A stretch of DNA of 55,614 bases, taken from Nostocales cyanobacterium LEGE 12452. GTDB taxonomy: Bacteria > Cyanobacteriota > Cyanobacteriia > Cyanobacteriales > Nostocaceae. The stretch spans positions 1 to 55,614 of the forward strand of contig JADEXV010000017.1 of the NCBI GenBank assembly GCA_015206945.1, given 5' to 3'. This document shows positions 16,702-25,703 of this stretch, piece after piece. Position numbers and translations under genes: made by a program. The notes beneath the pieces were generated by a model that saw only the letters and a program-made list of their open reading frames with translations, ran no database searches and was not told the DNA's origin. Positions within the stretch are counted from its first letter, which is position 1, and each line of letters opens with the position of its first letter.

Positions 16702-19140
16702 ATGACGCAGAAAATCCTGAATTTTGTAGAAGTTCAAAAAGATGATACAAATGGTGTCGATGGGCTTAGTGGTGCTAAATCCCTCACCGTCAGCCCCGAT
16801 GGAAAATTCTTGTATGCATCTGGATATAGTGACTCGGCTGTAGCGGTATTTGAGCGGGATATAACCACAGGCGCACTGAGTTTTGTAGAATTTCAAAAAG
16901 ATGATACAAATGGTGTCGATGGGCTTGCTGGTGCTGAATCTCTCACAGTCAGCCCCGATGGAAAATTCTTGTATGCATCTGGATATAGTGACTCGGCTGT
17001 AGCGGTATTTGAGCGAGATATAACCACAGGCGCACTGAGTTTTGTAGAAGTTCAAAAAGATGATACAAATGGTGTCGATGGACTTGGTGGTGCTAAATCC
17101 CTTACAGTCAGCCCCGATGGAAAATACCTCTATGCTGCTGGATATGATGACTCGGCGATAGCGGTATTTGAGCGGGATACAACCACAGGCGCACTGAGTT
17201 TTGTAGAATTTCAAAAAGATGATACAAATGGTGTCGATGGGCTTGCTGGTACTGAATTCCTCACCATCAGCCCCGATGGAAAATACCTCTATGCTGCTGG
17301 ATATGATGACTCGGCTGTAGCTGTGTTTGAGCGGGATACAACCACAGGCAAACTGAGTTTTGTAGAAGTTCAAAAAGATGGTATCAGTAGTGTCGATGGA
17401 CTTGCTGGTGCTAAATCCCTCACAGTCAGCCCCGATGGAAAATACCTCTATGCTGCTGGATATGATGACTCGGCTGTAGCTGTGTTTGAGCGGGATACAA
17501 CCACAGGCAAACTGAGTTTTGTGGAAGTTCAAAAAGATGGTATCAGTAGTGTCGATGGGCTTGGTGGTGTCTCTTCCATTACTGTCAGCCCCGATGGAAA
17601 ATACCTATATGCTGCTGGATATGATGACTCGGCTGTAGCTGTGTTTGAGCGGGATACAACCACAGGCAAACTGAGTTTTGTGGAAGTTCAAAAAGATGAT
17701 ACAGATGGTGTCGATGGACTTGGTGGTGCGGTTTCTGTAACTCTCAGCTCCGATGGCAAATACCTCTATACTGCTGGATCTGATGACTCGGCGGTGGCGG
17801 TGTTTAGTGCGCCTTTCAATCATGCGCCAGAGGTGGCAAATGAAATTCTTGACCAAGAAACCACCGAAGATAGTGTCTTCAACTTCACCCTTCCAGTTGA
17901 CACCTTTAGCGATGTAGATGTTGAAGATACCCTGACTTACACTGCAACCTTAGAAAATGATGACCTACTGCCTACTTGGTTGAAGTTCGATCCTGCTACT
18001 TTTACCTTCAGTGGGACTCCTACAAATAAGGATGTAGGTAATTTAAACATCAAAGTCACTGCTAAAGATATTGCTGGAGAGCAAGCTAGTGATATATTTA
18101 CGCTTGGGGTTGCTGATAAAAATACTCCTACTACTCTATTCACATTAATTACAGGCGATATCTTTAGTATCAAGACTAAGCTGAAGACTAAAGGCAATAA
18201 AGCAAAAATCTCCATCAAAATTAAAACCAGCACTTCTAAAGAGGTGAATGAACTGTGTGTATTTAATGTTGATGATGATGAAGGTAAGATTGATGGCATA
18301 GCCCCTGGTGCAGAAGGCTATACACAAGCTGCTCTTTTACGCTCCAAGGTGATTTTCTTTTCCCTTGCTAATATGCCCAAGGGTTTCAAGCATGACGATG
18401 TGAATAACGTCTTAGAATTTGACTCTGATACCAAACTCCGATTCTATAGCGTATCCAACAGTACTACTCAGGCTGTACTGTCTGGAAAAGCATCTTTTTC
18501 AAGTGTCGTTTTTTCCTCAGCCACAAATACCAACACACAAGAGGAAGGGTTTTCTCTCAACTTCCAAGATTTCGCTGTAACGGTTCAGGCAACAAATCAA
18601 GAAATATCTTTGGGTACAAATTTGCAAGGCAAAAAGGAAGGCGAACTGATTGATTTACGGGGTGTAGGACAATCGGTAAAGGCTGACTTTAAAGTTTATA
18701 GAGAAGCTGCATTGAACAACTTTGTCGGTTTTTATCAGGTGGCTGATGAAAATGGTGGCATTGACACCAATAGCGATGGTAAAGCAGATATTCTCGTTGG
18801 ACAAGCAGGTTATGCCGAAGCCGCTGTGCGTGGGCGTGTTACAGGCGTTGACTTGACGGTGAGCAATCAAGGTTCGGCAACATCTACCAGCACTTTCGGA
18901 ACTGATTCGTTATTTGCACCCTTTATTATTATCAATGGTAAAGCCGAGAAGTTTCTCGATAATAATGCCAATAACGATCCAAAGATTTACTTCTCATTTT
19001 TGGGTGCTAACTCAGATAAGGTAGATCACATTCGAATGTTGGGAAATAACACCTTTGGTTTTGAAGATTTAGCCAATGGTGGTGACAAAGATTACAACGA
19101 TATGATTGTACAGCTAAATTTGAGTGTTAATCTTGCCTAG
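16702..19140 (+). CDS. Seven-repeat beta-propeller protein with Ig-like and DUF4114-type C-terminal domains
   Basis: The 812-aa protein has three parts. Residues 8-368 are seven consecutive 53-residue repeats of the type FVEVQKDD..SPDGKYLYAAG..DSAVAVFERD, a YVTN/lactonase-like seven-bladed propeller. Residues about 375-475 form an Ig/cadherin-like (He_PIG) domain with [18 protein letters not shown]. The rest (about 483-812) is a module shared with the protein at 19588, ending in [17 protein letters not shown], as in DUF4114 proteins; the Asp-rich tail may bind calcium. There is no N-terminal signal peptide, and type I secretion genes lie 3.4 kb downstream on the same strand, so export by that system is a reasonable inference. 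A GGGA ribosome site precedes the ATG. Function is probably adhesive or surface-associated; no enzyme activity can be claimed. Confidence 0.88.
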   Translation: MTQKILNFVEVQKDDTNGVDGLSGAKSLTVSPDGKFLYASGYSDSAVAVFERDITTGALSFVEFQKDDTNGVDGLAGAESLTVSPDGKFLYASGYSDSAVAVFERDITTGALSFVEVQKDDTNGVDGLGGAKSLTVSPDGKYLYAAGYDDSAIAVFERDTTTGALSFVEFQKDDTNGVDGLAGTEFLTISPDGKYLYAAGYDDSAVAVFERDTTTGKLSFVEVQKDGISSVDGLAGAKSLTVSPDGKYLYAAGYDDSAVAVFERDTTTGKLSFVEVQKDGISSVDGLGGVSSITVSPDGKYLYAAGYDDSAVAVFERDTTTGKLSFVEVQKDDTDGVDGLGGAVSVTLSSDGKYLYTAGSDDSAVAVFSAPFNHAPEVANEILDQETTEDSVFNFTLPVDTFSDVDVEDTLTYTATLENDDLLPTWLKFDPATFTFSGTPTNKDVGNLNIKVTAKDIAGEQASDIFTLGVADKNTPTTLFTLITGDIFSIKTKLKTKGNKAKISIKIKTSTSKEVNELCVFNVDDDEGKIDGIAPGAEGYTQAALLRSKVIFFSLANMPKGFKHDDVNNVLEFDSDTKLRFYSVSNSTTQAVLSGKASFSSVVFSSATNTNTQEEGFSLNFQDFAVTVQATNQEISLGTNLQGKKEGELIDLRGVGQSVKADFKVYREAALNNFVGFYQVADENGGIDTNSDGKADILVGQAGYAEAAVRGRVTGVDLTVSNQGSATSTSTFGTDSLFAPFIIINGKAEKFLDNNANNDPKIYFSFLGANSDKVDHIRMLGNNTFGFEDLANGGDKDYNDMIVQLNLSVNLA
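16723..17805. repeat. Tandem repeat, 7 units of 159 bp
   Basis: Seven in-frame units of 53 codons begin at 16723, 16882, 17041, 17200, 17359, 17518 and 17677; the last is shortened to 43 codons. Adjacent units differ at few positions. Units 1-2 share ASGYSDS and units 3-6 share AAGYDDS, which suggests block-wise duplication or gene conversion. Confidence 0.95.
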
Positions 19141-19174
19141 ATCGAAGGCGAGGAATTACTTAGAAAAATAATAC

Positions 19175-19208
19175 AACCTCATCCCGGTTGCGGGGTGAGG
19201 TTCTTTTC
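19175..19208 (+). terminator. Terminator after the propeller gene
   Basis: AACCTCATCCC and GGGGTGAGGTT form a stem with a short loop, followed by CTTTTCT. The sequence is closely related to the stems at 16469 and 21797. Confidence 0.7.
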
Positions 19209-19272
19209 TGAATAGCGATTACATGGACTCATATATATATGCGATCGCCAATAAAGTCTTTGCATCAGTCTA

Positions 19273-19431
19273 AAGCTATGTGTAGGCGTGTTACAGACAT
19301 TTTTTGACGGTGAATAAGGACAGCAAATTATACCGTGACTTTCAAAGCTGCTTCGCTGTTTGCGCAATTTATTATTGTTGATGGCAAATATGATGCTATT
19401 TGCGATGGCAATGGTAATATTGATCCGCAGG
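19273..19431 (+). pseudogene. Decayed third copy of the shared C-terminal (DUF4114-type) module
   Basis: Out-of-frame DNA between the two paralogous genes still translates piecewise to ANYTVTFKAASLFAQFIIVD and GKYDAICDGNGN, matching [20 protein letters not shown] and [12 protein letters not shown] of the gene at 19588. The upstream part GTAGGCGTGTTACAGACAT matches the segment coding GRVTGVD. Stops and frame changes break it. The rest of the 447-bp gap before 19588 (19209-19272 and 19432-19587) holds flanking DNA also found after the second gene and nothing else recognised. Confidence 0.75.
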
Positions 19432-19587
19432 TTTAGGCAGTAAATTTACTGGAGTTAACTATTAGCCTTTTATATAAGTTTAATAATTGACTCCTTTACG
19501 ATACCAAAAAATCCTGTTCGTATGTGATTTACAGGATATGGCACGTAATGGCTGTCACGAAAAAACTATTAATTAATAAGAGTAATT

Positions 19588-21762
19588 ATGTCAGACACCA
19601 TCCGGATAGCGATCGCAAAAGAGCCAACTCAAGACTTGTATGAGCAAATATCTGCTACTCACCTAGTTTTCATCGACCCAAAGGTTGAGAATTACCAAAG
19701 TCTGGTAGCAGGTGTATTGCCGAACACCTCTGTTGTAGTCTTAGATCCTGACCAGAATGGCATTGAACAAATTAGCCAAGTGCTGGCAACTCATCGGGAA
19801 ATCAACAGCCTACACATTGTTTCTCACGGCGCACCAGGGCAAGTCTACCTGGGGAACAGTCAACTCAGTTACCAAAGCCTCAACCATTATGCTTGGCAAC
19901 TCATGGACTGGGCAAATGTTTTGAGTGCAGATGCACAACTGCTGTTGTATGGTTGCGAAGTCGGGCAAACAGAGCAAGGTAAAGCATTTGTACAGCGCCT
20001 GAGTGAATTGACAGGTGCAGTAGTAGCGGCGTCTGATCACTTAACGGGGAGTAATGCATTAGGTGGTAACTGGGAACTAAAAGTTTCTACGGGGGCAATT
20101 GTTCCTACTTTGGCGTTTCAGCCAAAAGTAATGGCAGCCTACGCTTCAGTACTAAGTGTTCCAGTAGTAGCGAATGCAATTCAGGATCAAGAAGCCACCG
20201 AAGACATATTTTTCAACTTCACCGTCCCAGCTAACAGCTTCACTGATGCGGATGTTGATGACATCCTCACCTACACTGCAACCCTAGAAAACGATGATCC
20301 TCTGCCAAATGGGTTGAAGTTCAATCCTACTACTCGTACCTTCAGTGGTACTCCTGAGAATCAGGACGTAGGTAGTATAAACATCAAAGTTACTGCTCAA
20401 GATGGTGCTGGAGAGCAAGCCAGTGATGTGTTTAAAATCACGATTAATAATGTCAACGATCCTCCAGTCTTGGTAAAAGAAATTGCAGACCAACAAGTTA
20501 CTGAAGACACACTCTTCAATTTCACCATCCCAGATGACACCTTTACCGATCCGGATGTTGGAGACATCCTCACCTATACTGCAACCTTAGAAAATGATGA
20601 CTTACTACCTACTTGGTTGAACTTCAATCCTACTACCCTCACCTTCAGTGGTAATCCTGAGAATGAAGACATAGGTAGTTTGAACATCAAAGTCATAGCT
20701 AAGGATGTTGCTGGGGAGCAAGCCACTGATGTGTTTAAACTTGCGGTTGCTGACAATACTGCTGTAGTGACACAAATTACAGGCGATATCTTTAGTGTCA
20801 AGACTAAGCTGAACATTAAAGGTGATAAAGGAAAACTTTCAATCAAGATTAGAAACAACACCTCTAAAGAGGTGAACGAACTAAATGTATTTACTGTTGA
20901 CGATGAACAAGGTAGGATTAACGGCATAGCTCCTGGTGCAGAAGGCTATACGCAAGCGGCTCTTTTGCGTTCAAAGGTGGTTTTCTCCGCTCTTGCTAAT
21001 CTGCCTAATGGTTTTAATCTTGCCGACCTGAAAAACATATTAGAATTCGACTCTGATACCAAACTCAGATTTTATCTGGTATCCAACAGTACTACTCAGT
21101 CTGTACTGTCTGGAAAAACCCCCTTCTCAAGTGTGCTTTTTTCCTCAGCTACAAATAACGACATAGAAGGTCAAGGGTTTTCTCTTAATTTTCAGAATTT
21201 GGTAGTGAATATTCAGCCAACCAATCAAGAAGTATCTTTAGGTACTGGTCTGCAAGGCGAATATCAAGGCGAACTGATTGATTTACGGAGTGTGACACAA
21301 TCGGTAACAGCTGAGTTTGCAGTCAACAGAGAGGCAGCTTACAATAACTTTGTCGGCTTCTATCAGGTGGCTGATCAAAATGGTGGTATTGATACCAACG
21401 GTGATGGTACAGCAGATATTCTTGTTGGTCAGGCTGGTTACGCCGAAGCAGCTGTGCGCGGGCGTGTTGCAGGCATTGACTTGGTAGTGGGCAACCAAGG
21501 CACTGCAAATTACACTGGCACTTTCGAGCCGAATTCTTTATTTGCACCATTTATTATTGTGGATGGCAAACCCGATGCAATTCTCAATGGTAATGCCAAT
21601 AAAAATGTTTACTTCACATTCTTGGGTGCTAATTCAGATAAGGTAGATCACATTCGATTATTGGGAAATAACACCTTTGGTTTTGAAGATTTAGCCAATG
21701 GTGGTGATAAAGATTACAACGATGTGATTGTGCAAGTCAATTTGAGTGTTAATCTTGCTTAG
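19588..21762 (+). CDS. DUF4347-Ig-like-DUF4114-type protein, probable type I secretion substrate
   Basis: The protein (724 aa) begins with a DUF4347 domain (about 25-170), known at the N-terminus of very large cyanobacterial surface proteins. It contains [11 protein letters not shown] with His80 and LLLYGCEVG with Cys123, a layout reminiscent of clan CD cysteine peptidases (CHAT, caspase-like); activity is untested inference. Two Ig/cadherin-like repeats (about 190-290 and 290-390) each carry TATLENDD. The C-terminal module (about 395-724) is closely similar to that of the protein at 16702 and ends in the same [17 protein letters not shown] plus LSVNLA. No signal peptide is present, which fits type I export. 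Compared with typical DUF4347 proteins of thousands of residues this one is short. Together the two genes look like a tandem duplication whose N-termini were exchanged. Confidence 0.87.
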   Translation: MSDTIRIAIAKEPTQDLYEQISATHLVFIDPKVENYQSLVAGVLPNTSVVVLDPDQNGIEQISQVLATHREINSLHIVSHGAPGQVYLGNSQLSYQSLNHYAWQLMDWANVLSADAQLLLYGCEVGQTEQGKAFVQRLSELTGAVVAASDHLTGSNALGGNWELKVSTGAIVPTLAFQPKVMAAYASVLSVPVVANAIQDQEATEDIFFNFTVPANSFTDADVDDILTYTATLENDDPLPNGLKFNPTTRTFSGTPENQDVGSINIKVTAQDGAGEQASDVFKITINNVNDPPVLVKEIADQQVTEDTLFNFTIPDDTFTDPDVGDILTYTATLENDDLLPTWLNFNPTTLTFSGNPENEDIGSLNIKVIAKDVAGEQATDVFKLAVADNTAVVTQITGDIFSVKTKLNIKGDKGKLSIKIRNNTSKEVNELNVFTVDDEQGRINGIAPGAEGYTQAALLRSKVVFSALANLPNGFNLADLKNILEFDSDTKLRFYLVSNSTTQSVLSGKTPFSSVLFSSATNNDIEGQGFSLNFQNLVVNIQPTNQEVSLGTGLQGEYQGELIDLRSVTQSVTAEFAVNREAAYNNFVGFYQVADQNGGIDTNGDGTADILVGQAGYAEAAVRGRVAGIDLVVGNQGTANYTGTFEPNSLFAPFIIVDGKPDAILNGNANKNVYFTFLGANSDKVDHIRLLGNNTFGFEDLANGGDKDYNDVIVQVNLSVNLA

Positions 21763-21796
21763 TATCAAACACGAGTAATTACTTAGCAAAATCGGA

Positions 21797-21830
21797 CAAC
21801 TTCATCCTGGTTGCAGGGTGAGGTTGTTTT
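21797..21830 (+). terminator. Terminator after the DUF4347 gene
   Basis: CAACTTCATCCTG and CAGGGTGAGGTTG pair around GTTG, followed by TTTTG. It belongs to the same stem family as those at 16469 and 19175. Confidence 0.7.
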
Positions 21831-22578
21831 GTGCATAGTGGTGAGATGGACTAGCTATTAATTAAATTAGTAAATTTACTGAAGGCACTTATTGTCTTTC
21901 CTTCATAGATTTAATAGTTGATTCCTCTAGGGTGAAAAAATCTTCCGCTTTACTTTTCAAGTTAAATTTTATTAAATTAAGCTAGCAAAAAAGTGATGGA
22001 GAATTATTTCATAATTAGCGTATAGGTGATGTTTAACGAGAAAAGCTCCTGTTTTTCACCATTAGTGATATTGTTAATCCCTGTATTCAAGAATTTGTCA
22101 AAAATAATTCAGAAATTTAAAGTTTTTTTTATTACATAATTCTTAACTAGGATATTTACTTAGGAAAGCATCTGTGATATTTTCAGGTTGACTATCATAA
22201 AGTAAAATATGCAGCGCTAAATTTAACAACCAGGTTTATGTGTTTTGGTTTGGTGATGAGTATCCATCTTGCATAGTTGCAATACTAAGATGTTAATTTT
22301 AATTTTGTATAAATTATGTAGCGTTAACCAAGTGATAACTTGTCCTCGATCTATTTATAGTATGCTTTATTTTGAAAAACGTATAACAATCGTCACCGTG
22401 TGATACTAAGTACAGGTCTGCAATTAGACGAGCTTGTCCTCTGTGCTTTTACATATTTGAACACCTTAATACCACAGAAGTCTTGTCACTGCTGGCATAA
22501 AACCAAACACTGCCACTGTTAGTAAAAGAGATACTCCCTAATATTTTCGACTTAATTCCTCACTTTAACTAGTTTTAT
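21831..22578. other. AT-rich intergenic region
   Basis: About 750 bp without a credible gene. The first about 100 bp repeats the 3' flank of the gene at 16702 (for example GTAAATTTACTG at about 21868 and 19439). The remainder is AT-rich and presumably contains the promoter of the exporter gene; I see no clear operator. Confidence 0.6.
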
Positions 22579-25500
22579 ATGACTTATATTAAGAACACTT
22601 TTCCCGAATTTCTCACCACCCTAGAGGGGTTTGAGCAGTTGCCAGATGGAGCGATCGCTAATCTATCAGAACAACTGCAAGCCTGGCGCTATCGCATAGG
22701 TCAGAAAATCATTGGTAAAGAAAGTCTCCCGGAACGCATCACCATCATTTATGAGGGACAAGTGCGGCTGTTGGGATATGACCCCCAGACGCAACTGCCA
22801 ATTACCCTAAAATTACTACAACCAGGGGAAATTATTGGCGAAATTGGTTTGTTACGCGATGTCGCCTGTGAAACAGCGATCGCTTCTACCGAAGTAGTAT
22901 GTTTAACCTTGAGTGCATCAGCATATTTTAGCTTTCTGGCTTCATACCCAGCTTTTGCGGAAGCTCGTAAGAACCGCAGTTATTTGGTAGAAGTTTTCGA
23001 TATTCTCGGTTCCTATTGGCAAAAGCAAGCGATCGCTACCTTAAATCTCAGAGAACTGGCAGAAAAAGCCTTACCCCAGGCGAAAATACATTATCTCCCT
23101 TCCGGAAAAACTCCCTTCAACCAACTGGATAGTAAAAGCGTTTGGTTTGTGAGTGGTGGTGGTACAGTCACGGATTTCTCACCTGGCGATCGCCTAGAAT
23201 CAGACGATGACAGAGATAAAATTCAGGTCATCGGTCAAAACCCCGCACGGTTGCTTGGTATACATCCGTCAGATTTGATCTTAGAAGATAGTCATGAGAT
23301 AGAACTTGCGGTAACTGAAACCAGAGTAGATAGAGATAGCGCTGACGACCTAGATATTATTCCCTACGCATCAGACGAAATAGTTCCACAGACAGCCCCC
23401 CAAAACTCAAAAAATTCGTCAAAACAAAAATACCCATTTTTTGGCGGAAAAGGAGAACTAAATTCAGCCTTCGCCTGTTTCCAAATGATCGCGAAGCACC
23501 TAGAAATGCCGTTTCGTCGAGAGGTGGTTCGCCGCATCTTAACTGAGCAAGTCAAACGTCAGGGCACTATATCGTTTCAAGTTACTGCTTACCTGGCAGA
23601 GTTAATCGGACTGAAGGCGCAGTTGATAGAATTACCAGTCGCTTCAGTGACGCGCATTCCTACACCAGCACTGATTCGCTACGGTGACAATTTTGCCGTT
23701 TTATATGAAGTAGATGCCAATACCGTGGTTGTAGGTGTTCCATCAAAAGGAATTGTGCGCTGCAAACCCGCTCAATTGGTTGAACAATTAGATGTCGATC
23801 CAACTGACTTTCCGCCCAAAGTTAGGGTATTACTGCTGACTGCGACCAATCAAACGCCCCAAGAACGCTTTAGTTTACGGTGGTTTCTGCCCTATTTGTC
23901 AAAGCACCGTCGAGTCCTGATCGAGGTCTTTATCGCTTCCTTTTTCGTGCAGTTGGCAGCGTTGGCAAATCCCCTAGTCGTTCAGTTAATTATCGACAAA
24001 GTTATCACTCAAAATAGCATTGGTACGCTACATATTTTGGGTGTTTTGCTCTTAGTAGTCGGACTATTTGAAGCAGTGTTGACTACTTTACGAACCTACT
24101 TATTTGTCGATACCACTAACCGGATCGATATGGGTTTAGGGTCGCAAATCATTGACCACTTACTACGTCTACCGCTACGCTATTTTGAACGCCGACCGGT
24201 GGGTGAACTTTCCACTCGCATCAACGAATTAGAAAATATCCGCCAATTCTTGACTGGTACTGCTTTAACAGTCGGATTAGATGCTTTGTTTTCGCTGGTC
24301 TATATCGGTGTGATGCTGATTTACAGTTGGCAACTCACGTTAGTGGGCTTAAGCACAATTCCAATATTTGTGATTATCACCTTAGTTGCTTCTCCTACTA
24401 TTAGCAGACAGTTGCGTGCCAAAGCCGAACGCAACGCCGAAACTCAATCTTATTTAGTGGAGGTGATGTCAGGAATTCAAACAGTAAAAGCGCAAAATAT
24501 CGAATTGCGATCGCGCTTTTCCTGGCAAGAGCGTTACGCCCGATTTGTCGCCGCTGGTTTTAAAACAGTTGTGACTTCTACCCTCGCTAACTCTACTAGC
24601 AACTTTCTCAACAAACTTAGCAGTTTACTAGTTTTGTGGGTAGGAGCTTATTTGGTACTGCAACAAGAATTAACTTTAGGCGAATTAATTGCTTTTAGGA
24701 TTATATCGGGTTACGTCACCAGCCCAATATTGCGTTTAGCTCAACTCTGGCAAAGCTTCCAAGAAACTGCTTTGTCTCTAGAGCGTTTAAGCGATATTGT
24801 CGATACCCCACAAGAAGGAGAAACAGACCGCTACAATATACCTTTACCGACGATTAAGGGAGCAGTGAAATATGAAAATGTTTCCTTCCGTTTTGGCACA
24901 AGTGGCCCGCTACAACTTTCTAATGTCAACCTCGAATTTGAGCCAGGGAAATTTGTCGGCATTGTCGGACAAAGTGGATCTGGGAAAAGTACGATGATGA
25001 AATTACTGCTGAGACTCTACGAAACTGAGTCTGGCAGAATTTTGATTGATGGTTATGATATTGCCAAAGTGGAACTTTATTCGTTGCGACGACAAATTGG
25101 CGTAGTTCCCCAAGAGACATTATTGTTTGATGGTAGCGTTCAGGAAAATATTGCCCTAACCAATCCCGATGCTACAACCGAAGAAATTATCGAAGCCGCT
25201 CAAGTTGCGTGCGCCCACGAGTTTATTATGAACTTACCCAACGGTTACAACACGCGGGTGGGAGAACGGGGTTCTGCACTTTCAGGTGGACAACGACAAA
25301 GAATTGCGATCGCTCGTTCAGTTTTACAACGACCAAAATTATTAGTTTTAGACGAAGCAACTAGCGCATTAGATTATCCCACAGAACGGCAAATATGTCT
25401 CAACTTAGCCAAAGCATTCAAGGGTGATACAGTATTTTTTATTACCCACCGACTGAATACCGTCAGTAATGCAGACATGATTGTTGTGATGGATAACAGC

Positions 25501-25590
25501 AGGGTTATAGAACAAGGTAGCCATCAAGAATTAATGGCTACTAAAGGTCATTATTATTACCTGTATCAGCAACAAGATGTAAACTTGTAA
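22579..25590 (+). CDS. Type I secretion ABC exporter with cNMP-binding and inactive C39-like domains
   Basis: The 1003-aa protein has four parts: a cyclic-nucleotide-binding-like domain (about 15-140), a C39 peptidase-like domain (about 285-415), about six membrane helices (about 430-720) and an ABC ATPase (about 755-1003). In the C39 region the catalytic Cys position is Ser296 (NSAFACFQMI) and the His position is Asn371 (GDNFAVL), so it should bind rather than cleave substrates, like the C39-like domain of HlyB. The ATPase has Walker A GQSGSGKST (797-805), signature LSGGQ (901-905), Walker B LLVLDE (921-926) and His957. It should export signal-less proteins across both membranes with the HlyD protein encoded 113 bp downstream; an outer TolC partner is not in the window. 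The domain order resembles cyanobacterial HlyB-like exporters. Confidence 0.92.
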   Translation: MTYIKNTFPEFLTTLEGFEQLPDGAIANLSEQLQAWRYRIGQKIIGKESLPERITIIYEGQVRLLGYDPQTQLPITLKLLQPGEIIGEIGLLRDVACETAIASTEVVCLTLSASAYFSFLASYPAFAEARKNRSYLVEVFDILGSYWQKQAIATLNLRELAEKALPQAKIHYLPSGKTPFNQLDSKSVWFVSGGGTVTDFSPGDRLESDDDRDKIQVIGQNPARLLGIHPSDLILEDSHEIELAVTETRVDRDSADDLDIIPYASDEIVPQTAPQNSKNSSKQKYPFFGGKGELNSAFACFQMIAKHLEMPFRREVVRRILTEQVKRQGTISFQVTAYLAELIGLKAQLIELPVASVTRIPTPALIRYGDNFAVLYEVDANTVVVGVPSKGIVRCKPAQLVEQLDVDPTDFPPKVRVLLLTATNQTPQERFSLRWFLPYLSKHRRVLIEVFIASFFVQLAALANPLVVQLIIDKVITQNSIGTLHILGVLLLVVGLFEAVLTTLRTYLFVDTTNRIDMGLGSQIIDHLLRLPLRYFERRPVGELSTRINELENIRQFLTGTALTVGLDALFSLVYIGVMLIYSWQLTLVGLSTIPIFVIITLVASPTISRQLRAKAERNAETQSYLVEVMSGIQTVKAQNIELRSRFSWQERYARFVAAGFKTVVTSTLANSTSNFLNKLSSLLVLWVGAYLVLQQELTLGELIAFRIISGYVTSPILRLAQLWQSFQETALSLERLSDIVDTPQEGETDRYNIPLPTIKGAVKYENVSFRFGTSGPLQLSNVNLEFEPGKFVGIVGQSGSGKSTMMKLLLRLYETESGRILIDGYDIAKVELYSLRRQIGVVPQETLLFDGSVQENIALTNPDATTEEIIEAAQVACAHEFIMNLPNGYNTRVGERGSALSGGQRQRIAIARSVLQRPKLLVLDEATSALDYPTERQICLNLAKAFKGDTVFFITHRLNTVSNADMIVVMDNSRVIEQGSHQELMATKGHYYYLYQQQDVNL

Positions 25591-25658
25591 TTAGTCATTC
25601 TTGAGGGCAAAGGTTTTTGGCATCGGGAAACATTGCCCGCCCTACAAAAAAATCAAAA

Positions 25659-25691
25659 TCGTTCGACTGAACGCTCACGACAAGTCCAAAA
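25659..25691 (-). repeat. Dispersed 33-bp repeat, copy 1 of an inverted pair
   Basis: The sequence TCGTTCGACTGAACGCTCAC followed by GACAAGTCCAAAA is nearly the reverse complement of 27914-27946. The pair brackets the HlyD and DUF427 genes. Copy 1 lies just upstream of the HlyD start at 25704. Confidence 0.7.
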
Positions 25692-25703
25692 CCCAAAATC
25701 GTT

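Noticed and set aside
16678..17532. 284-codon minus-strand frame
   Set aside because: It is the antisense of the 159-bp tandem repeats; a repeat unit divisible by three keeps any open antisense frame open. No start signal or family features.
16723..17805. 159-bp repeats considered as a CRISPR or diversity-generating target
   Set aside because: They are in-frame coding blades; no reverse transcriptase or template repeat is present.
22579..25590. ABC exporter considered as a bacteriocin-processing (active C39) transporter
   Set aside because: The catalytic Cys and His positions are Ser296 and Asn371, and no double-glycine leader peptide gene was seen nearby.
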